A stretch of 64,000 bases of DNA. Origin: Myxococcales bacterium (GTDB lineage Bacteria > Myxococcota_A > UBA9160 > UBA4427). A program made the translations under genes and the position numbers. The DNA is taken from positions 1 through 64,000 of the forward strand of contig DUBZ01000037.1 of NCBI GenBank assembly GCA_012960035.1, given 5' to 3'. Below the pieces are notes generated by a model that searched no databases, was not told the DNA's origin, and saw nothing but the letters and a program-made list of their open reading frames with translations. Positions 62,938-64,000 of this stretch are shown here, one piece after another; the first letter of the stretch is position 1, and each line of letters starts with the position of its first letter.

Positions 62938-63810
62938 ATGGGTATGCCCACCGACGTCCCGATCATCGACCTGATGCTGGGCATCCCGAGCGAAGAAGCC
63001 AAGCGCTCCTATGACTTCATGCGCCCGCTATTTCGAGACGCCGAAAGCCTGAAGAGCTTCGACTTCCCCGTCGAGTACATGTTCAAGGATGTTCCGGTCT
63101 TTTCGGCTCTAGATGACCGCATCAAGTACACCCTCGACGAGATGGACAAGTATCGAATTGAACGCGCATTGATCGGCGTGTCTGCAACCGACGACGTAGC
63201 CCAACAAGCTTTGCGCGATCACCCCGACCGCTTTATCGCTTCTGCCAACGCCGACCCGAATGCGGGCATGGAAGGCATCCGCGAACTCGTGCGGCTCCAC
63301 GAGGCTTACGACATCCGCGCGGTGTCGTCGTTTCCGGCGGGCTGTGTTCCCCAGGTGCCGATCGACGACAAACGCTTCTACCCCGTGTATGCGAAGTGCG
63401 TCGAACTCGATGTCCCGATCTTCACCTGCGTAGGTGTTCCCGGGCCGCGCCTTCCGATGGCGTCCCAAAAAGTCGAACTCATCGACGAAGTCATGTGGTT
63501 CTTCCCCGACCTGAAGTTCGTGATGCGCCACGGTGCCGAGCCCTGGGAAGATCTCGCGGTCAAGTTGATGCTCAAATGGCCCAACCTCTACTACTCGACG
63601 TCCGCGTTCGCTCCGCGTTATTATCCGAAGGCGATCGTCGACTACGCGAATACCCGAGGCGCGGACAAGATCATGTACGCGGGCTACTTCCCGATGGGGC
63701 TATCCCTCGAACGGATCTTCGCCGACATGCCCTCCGTACCCTTTCGAGACCATGTCTGGCCCAAGTTCCTCCGCGAGAACGCGGCCAAGCTCTTGAAGTT
63801 GATCAACTGA
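62938..63810 (+). CDS. Amidohydrolase family 2 protein
   Basis: A 290-residue protein from ATG 62938, preceded by AAGGAGAACAC. It is shorter than the two other members: MGMPTDVPIIDLMLGIPSEE, DEMDKYRIERALIGVSATDD, FIASANADPNAGMEGIRELV, PIFTCVGVPGPRLPMASQKV and FPDLKFVMRHGAEPWEDLAV carry the TIM-barrel and metal ligands of the ACMSD-like class (His in the FVMRHG block). DKIMYAGYFPMGLSLERIFA is the late acidic region, here without a clear Asp. It precedes a P450 by 50 bp, so the two may be one operon. Confidence 0.82.
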   Translation: MGMPTDVPIIDLMLGIPSEEAKRSYDFMRPLFRDAESLKSFDFPVEYMFKDVPVFSALDDRIKYTLDEMDKYRIERALIGVSATDDVAQQALRDHPDRFIASANADPNAGMEGIRELVRLHEAYDIRAVSSFPAGCVPQVPIDDKRFYPVYAKCVELDVPIFTCVGVPGPRLPMASQKVELIDEVMWFFPDLKFVMRHGAEPWEDLAVKLMLKWPNLYYSTSAFAPRYYPKAIVDYANTRGADKIMYAGYFPMGLSLERIFADMPSVPFRDHVWPKFLRENAAKLLKLIN

Positions 63811-63860
63811 AGCGCGTGACAGCGTCGTCGCCTCGCTTCTCACGCGAAGAGGAAGCATCT

Positions 63861-64000
63861 ATGCCGAACGTTAAGCCGCTTGAAATCAGCGAGGCCTACT
63901 TGGCCGACCCGTTTCCGAAGCTCGCCGAAATGCGCGAGCACGACCCCGTGCATTGGAGCCCTACCCTCGACACTTGGATCGTCACGCGGTTCGAAGACGT
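63861..64000 (+). CDS. Cytochrome P450, 5' part only
   Basis: The gene starts at ATG 63861 after GAGGAAGC and runs off the right edge. The 46 visible codons read MPNVKPLEISEAYLADPFPK and then MREHDPVHWSPTLDTWIVTR, the N-terminal pattern of soluble bacterial P450s (compare NPYPILKDLREREPVHNDTE at 49020). The haem loop is outside the window. It follows the amidohydrolase gene at 62938 by 50 bp, suggesting co-transcription. Confidence 0.8.
   Translation, partial: MPNVKPLEISEAYLADPFPKLAEMREHDPVHWSPTLDTWIVTRFED

Noticed and set aside
1-64000. CRISPR arrays, insertion sequences, prophage or integrase genes
   Set aside because: No direct-repeat arrays, transposase motifs, terminal inverted repeats or phage-type proteins were seen in any frame.

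Overview
This 64 kb window looks like chromosomal DNA of an uncultured, moderately GC-rich Gram-negative bacterium that degrades many compounds. Several proteins carry Sec, Tat or lipoprotein export signals. There is a periplasmic-type PQQ quinohaemoprotein and a membrane pyrophosphatase. The mix of F420-type luciferase-like oxidoreductases, acyl-CoA dehydrogenases, CaiB-type CoA transferase, amidohydrolase-2 proteins, P450s and many NTF2/SnoaL-fold proteins resembles genomes of uncultured Myxococcota or Binatota-like lineages. That placement is inference from gene content, because no rRNA or universal marker gene is present. I see no tRNA, rRNA, CRISPR array, integrase or intact insertion sequence.

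Layout. 1-6.1 kb (minus): a DUF3604 protein cut by the window edge, a PQQ alcohol dehydrogenase with a C-terminal haem c, a small membrane protein, an F420-type LLM oxidoreductase and a TetR regulator divergent from an SDR. 7-10.5 kb (minus): a translationally coupled pair, a sulfatase-fold phospho/sulfotransferase-like protein and a GT-C/TPR membrane protein. 10.5-19.3 kb: GST, SDR, a formylglycine-type sulfatase, two acyl-CoA dehydrogenases, a trans-enoyl-reductase/saccharopine-dehydrogenase-like protein and an MFS transporter. 19.4-22.2 kb: a K+-dependent-type membrane pyrophosphatase with a strong terminator and leader hairpins, then a 0.55 kb gap. 22.2-28.5 kb: EthD-like, LLM, enoyl-CoA hydratase, creatininase-like, TauD-like and D-aminoacylase-like proteins. 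28.6-34.2 kb: an asparagine-synthetase N-terminal relic, then a six-gene plus-strand run (nitroreductase, NTF2-like, DoxX, thioesterase, CoA transferase, amidase). 34.2-42.6 kb: DUF1214 and NTF2-like proteins, an unknown protein, and a TetR gene divergent from a beta-oxidation-like run (crotonase, double-hotdog thioesterase, MaoC hydratase) followed by a second DUF3604 protein. 42.6-48.8 kb: FAD monooxygenase, exported methyltransferase-like protein, GT-C membrane protein, MFS C-terminal relic, beta-lactamase-fold esterase and HCCA-isomerase-like protein. 49-64 kb: P450, LLM, amidohydrolase and NTF2 genes in two similar groupings, plus LLM/crotonase, nitroreductase, gamma-glutamyltransferase-like, TSUP transporter, DUF2889 and DapB-fold genes, ending inside a second P450.

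How the genes fit together. The content is consistent with uptake (MFS, TSUP), oxidative activation (LLM, P450, FAD monooxygenase, TauD, PQQ-ADH), hydrolysis (amidase, amidohydrolases, creatininase, esterase, sulfatase), CoA ligation by transfer, and beta-oxidation-style processing (ACADs, crotonases, MaoC, thioesterases), under at least two TetR repressors. No substrate can be named from sequence alone. Strand switches are frequent and most transcription units hold one to three genes, so this reads as an accumulated accessory catabolic region rather than one pathway operon. Many ORF-track models are extended upstream; starts here were reset using ribosome binding sites, signal peptides and family N-termini. 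The first gene is absent from the ORF track because it has no stop inside the window.
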